NCBI GenBank assembly: GCA_948844705.1
Contig: CAQNVT010000178.1
Location: forward strand, 1 to 15,083
DNA: 15,083 nucleotides
Reading direction: 5' to 3'
Source: an uncultured Dorea sp.
GTDB lineage: Bacteria; Bacillota; Clostridia; Lachnospirales; Lachnospiraceae
Shown: positions 12,846 through 15,083 of the stretch, piece after piece
Layout: each line of letters begins with the position of its first letter
Position numbering within the stretch: the stretch's first letter is position 1
The notes under the pieces: generated by a model
What the model saw: only the letters and a program-made list of their open reading frames with translations
Databases searched by the model: none
Told to the model about the DNA's origin: nothing
Made by a program: the position numbers and the translations under genes

Positions 12846-15048
12846 AGAAGAGACGAGCAAACCGTTTTTTGATGTATTTCCTACCTTGAAGGTGGGAGAC
12901 GAGCTTAGAGCACTGTTTTTAGAGGTGCAGGTTACGAAGGTGGCGACGAATTCCATGCGCACCTTTATTAAAGTTTATTTAAAAAGCAACCATCTGATCC
13001 AGAAAAACCGCATCTATGAGATGGAGCAGCTGATCAAGACACAGCTTTTCAGCCAAAGCAGGCTTTCGGTGCAGATTCTGGAGAGCTTTGAACTGTCCGG
13101 GCAGTATACGCCTGAGAATATCATGACAGAATATTTTGAGAGCTTTCTTGTAGAGCTGAATGACAGAAGCGTGGTGGAAAGGAATATGCTTCAGAATGCA
13201 AAATATGCTTTTGAGGATGAGAATATCCTGTGCCTGCAGCTTACTGATACGATCGTAGCACAGGGAAAAAAGGAGTCTATGGCATCATATCTTTCTGACG
13301 TGTATGATAAGCGTTTTAAAACCCCGATCGAGGTCAGAGTTCTCTATAAGAAGGCTGGGGAGAGTAAGCTTAAGTATAATGATATGAAGCTTAAGCAGGA
13401 GGTGGAATCGATTCTCTCACAGACAGAGCAGCTTAAGAAGAAGGTAGAGGAGACATCTTCAAAGTCGAATGGAAAGAAAAAAGATTCTATAGAAAAGAAA
13501 ATATTTACCCCTAGAAGTAAAGCACCGGATGCCGACGGCCTGATCTATGGGCGGACCTTTGACGATGAAACGATCGAGCTTTGTCAGGTTGCGGGAGAGA
13601 TGGGCGAGATCACCTTCCGCGGCAAGGTGCTGAGTCTTGATACGAGAGAGATACGAAATGAAAAAACGATCGTTATGTACGCGGTTACAGATTTTACCGA
13701 TACGATCATGGTAAAGATGTTTGTGAGAAACGAGCAGCTTCCGGATATACTGGGAGAGGTGAAGACAGGTGCATTTCTTAAGATCAAGGGAGTTACGACG
13801 ATTGATAAATTTGACGGAGAGCTTACGATAGGCTCTGTTTTCGGAATCAGGAAGATACCGGATTTTACCGAGACAAGGAAGGATACGGCGCCGGAAAAGA
13901 GAGTGGAGCTTCACTGTCATACGAAAATGAGTGATATGGACGGTGTGTCTGAGGTAAAGGATATCGTAAAGCGGGCCCATGACTGGGGGCATAAGGCGAT
14001 TGCCATCACTGACCATGGCGTGGTGCAGTCCTTCCCGGATGCGAACCATTATGTCGAGACGCTTGACAAGGATGACCCCTTTAAGGTGATCTATGGCGTG
14101 GAGGGATATCTGGTAGATGATCTTCAGGATGTGGCGGTTAATGAGAAAGGGCAGTCTCTGGATGGGACTTATGTTGTATTCGACCTGGAGACAACGGGCT
14201 TCAGCCCTATTAAGGATAAGATTATCGAGATCGGTGCGGTAAAGGTAGAGAATGGTGTGATCACGGACAATTACAGTACGTTTGTAAATCCGGGAGTGCC
14301 GATCCCCTTTGAAATTACGCAGCTTACCAGCATTACGGACCAGATGGTTATGGACTCGCCGGGTATTGAGAGCATACTTCCGGAATTTCTCTCCTTCGTG
14401 GGAGATGCGGTGCTGGTGGCGCATAATGCATCTTTTGATGTGGGCTTTATCGAGCAGAACTGCCGCTATCAGGATATTACACCGGATTTTACCTCGGTGG
14501 ATACGGTTGCCCTTGCAAGAATTCTCCTCCCGACACTTTCAAAATTTAAGCTTAATGTGGTGGCAAAAGCGCTGGGGATCTCTCAGGAACATCATCACCG
14601 TGCGGTGGATGATGCGAGGGTGACGGCGGAGATTTATGTGAAATTCATCCGAATGCTTCATGACATGGATATCTATGATTTGAAGAAGCTTAATCGGTTC
14701 GGGGCACATCATGTAGAGACGGTGCGGAAGCTTCCGACCTATCATGTGATCATTCTGGCGAAAAATAATATCGGCAGAGTCAATCTGTACACCTTGGTGT
14801 CTAAGTCTCATCTTACTTATTTTGCCAGAAAGCCCAGGATTCCCAAAAGTGAGCTGTCAAAGTACCGGGAGGGGCTGATCGTGGGAAGCGCCTGCGAAGC
14901 AGGAGAGCTTTATCAGGCGATTTTAAATGAAAAATCAGATGAGCGGATTGCCAGGATCGTAGATTATTATGATTATCTGGAGCTTCAGCCGGTGGGGAAT
15001 GGCATATATGGGGACGATTTGACAATGATTATGGTCAGGAGATTTTAA
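12838..15048 (+). CDS. polC: DNA polymerase III PolC-type, truncated after the exonuclease (736 of ~1,450 residues)
   Basis: PolC is the essential Gram-positive replicative polymerase. The visible part has the N-terminal domains (about 1-230), an OB fold (about 245-335), the first PHP segment with H359/H361 (VELHCHTKMSDMDG) and D392/H393 (AITDHG), and the inserted DnaQ-like 3'-5' exonuclease. The exonuclease has D449/E451 (VFDLETTGFS), AHNASFDVGF and HHRAVDDARVTAE. The second PHP segment includes GLIVGSACEAGELYQ. Homology stops after YDYLELQPVGN at about 15000. Seventeen unrelated residues and a TAA follow at 15048, so the palm, fingers, thumb and catalytic aspartates are missing. The ATG lies inside ispG with only a distant AGGAG (12820-12824), suggesting translational coupling. 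As it stands the product cannot polymerise DNA; the rest of the gene probably lies beyond an insertion or an assembly join. Confidence 0.9.
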   Translation: MNREETSKPFFDVFPTLKVGDELRALFLEVQVTKVATNSMRTFIKVYLKSNHLIQKNRIYEMEQLIKTQLFSQSRLSVQILESFELSGQYTPENIMTEYFESFLVELNDRSVVERNMLQNAKYAFEDENILCLQLTDTIVAQGKKESMASYLSDVYDKRFKTPIEVRVLYKKAGESKLKYNDMKLKQEVESILSQTEQLKKKVEETSSKSNGKKKDSIEKKIFTPRSKAPDADGLIYGRTFDDETIELCQVAGEMGEITFRGKVLSLDTREIRNEKTIVMYAVTDFTDTIMVKMFVRNEQLPDILGEVKTGAFLKIKGVTTIDKFDGELTIGSVFGIRKIPDFTETRKDTAPEKRVELHCHTKMSDMDGVSEVKDIVKRAHDWGHKAIAITDHGVVQSFPDANHYVETLDKDDPFKVIYGVEGYLVDDLQDVAVNEKGQSLDGTYVVFDLETTGFSPIKDKIIEIGAVKVENGVITDNYSTFVNPGVPIPFEITQLTSITDQMVMDSPGIESILPEFLSFVGDAVLVAHNASFDVGFIEQNCRYQDITPDFTSVDTVALARILLPTLSKFKLNVVAKALGISQEHHHRAVDDARVTAEIYVKFIRMLHDMDIYDLKKLNRFGAHHVETVRKLPTYHVIILAKNNIGRVNLYTLVSKSHLTYFARKPRIPKSELSKYREGLIVGSACEAGELYQAILNEKSDERIARIVDYYDYLELQPVGNGIYGDDLTMIMVRRF

Positions 15049-15083
15049 AGAAAATTAAGGATGAGGGGATAGATGATTTCATA
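15001..15083. other. Non-PolC sequence at the right edge, possible insertion start
   Basis: From about 15001 the DNA no longer encodes PolC in any forward frame. The polC frame ends at 15048. A different plus-strand frame stays open from about 14950 to the window end and reads FDNDYGQEILKKIKDEGIDD near the edge, a protein-like composition but without a recognisable motif or start codon. I see neither a group II intron 5' end (GUGYG) exactly at the junction nor an intein-type in-frame continuation. With only 83 bases the nature of the segment cannot be settled. Confidence 0.4.

Noticed and set aside
13459..14424. Long antisense open frame across polC, and similar antisense frames across the kinase genes and radA
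   Set aside because: They lie opposite well-supported coding sequence with strong family motifs, have no ribosome sites, and show low-complexity His/Arg/Leu/Ser-rich composition typical of shadow frames.
15001..15048. YGDD in the polC tail as a reverse transcriptase motif
   Set aside because: It occurs in a 17-residue chance tail that ends in a stop, without any flanking reverse transcriptase motifs.
14990..15083. Intein inserted in PolC
   Set aside because: The frame does not continue beyond 15048 and no Cys/Ser/Thr begins the new sequence at the junction.

Overview
The window looks like a chromosomal segment from a low-to-mid GC Firmicute, most likely a Lachnospiraceae-type Clostridium. 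The evidence is gene content and order (clpC-hypothetical-radA, coaBC next to an ECF pantothenate transporter, ispG-polC), a PolC-type replicative polymerase, strong AGGAGG ribosome binding sites and sigma-A-like promoters. The lineage is inferred from gene order and style, not from a database search.

Left edge (1-716): a minus-strand IS3-family element with an intact orfA and the first 69 codons of orfB. It has a recognisable terminal sequence ending at about 594 and a compact promoter/hairpin arrangement in front of orfA. About 120 bp of unassigned DNA follows, and then clpC homology begins abruptly in the middle of its second AAA+ domain. Only the last 237 codons of clpC are present.

Housekeeping block 1 (1430-3249): a small conserved-looking protein of unknown function and radA (DNA recombination/repair ATPase) form a tight two-gene unit. 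A candidate promoter just after the clpC fragment could let it be transcribed independently of the broken clpC.

Coenzyme A block (3283-5384): coaBC (minus) and a PanT-like ECF transporter S component (plus) are divergent. Their promoters appear to share one self-complementary -35 hexamer. Pantothenate uptake and its conversion to 4'-phosphopantetheine are therefore linked head to head. The transporter has a structured leader and is followed by a good intrinsic terminator.

Signalling block (5406-11658): two large hybrid histidine kinases are translationally coupled. The first is a soluble GAF/PAS kinase with one receiver. The second is a membrane kinase with an extracytoplasmic Cache-like sensor and two receivers. 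No DNA-binding response regulator or other output protein is encoded in the window. A small membrane-anchored protein with its own promoter follows.

Housekeeping block 2 (11707-15048): after an intrinsic terminator-like hairpin come ispG (isoprenoid biosynthesis) and, overlapping by 8 bp, polC. PolC keeps its N-terminal, OB, PHP and proofreading exonuclease parts. It loses homology at about 15000 and stops at 15048, before the polymerase catalytic core. Because both window edges break an important core gene, two readings must be weighed: real mobile-element or intron insertions, or contig-edge chimerism.
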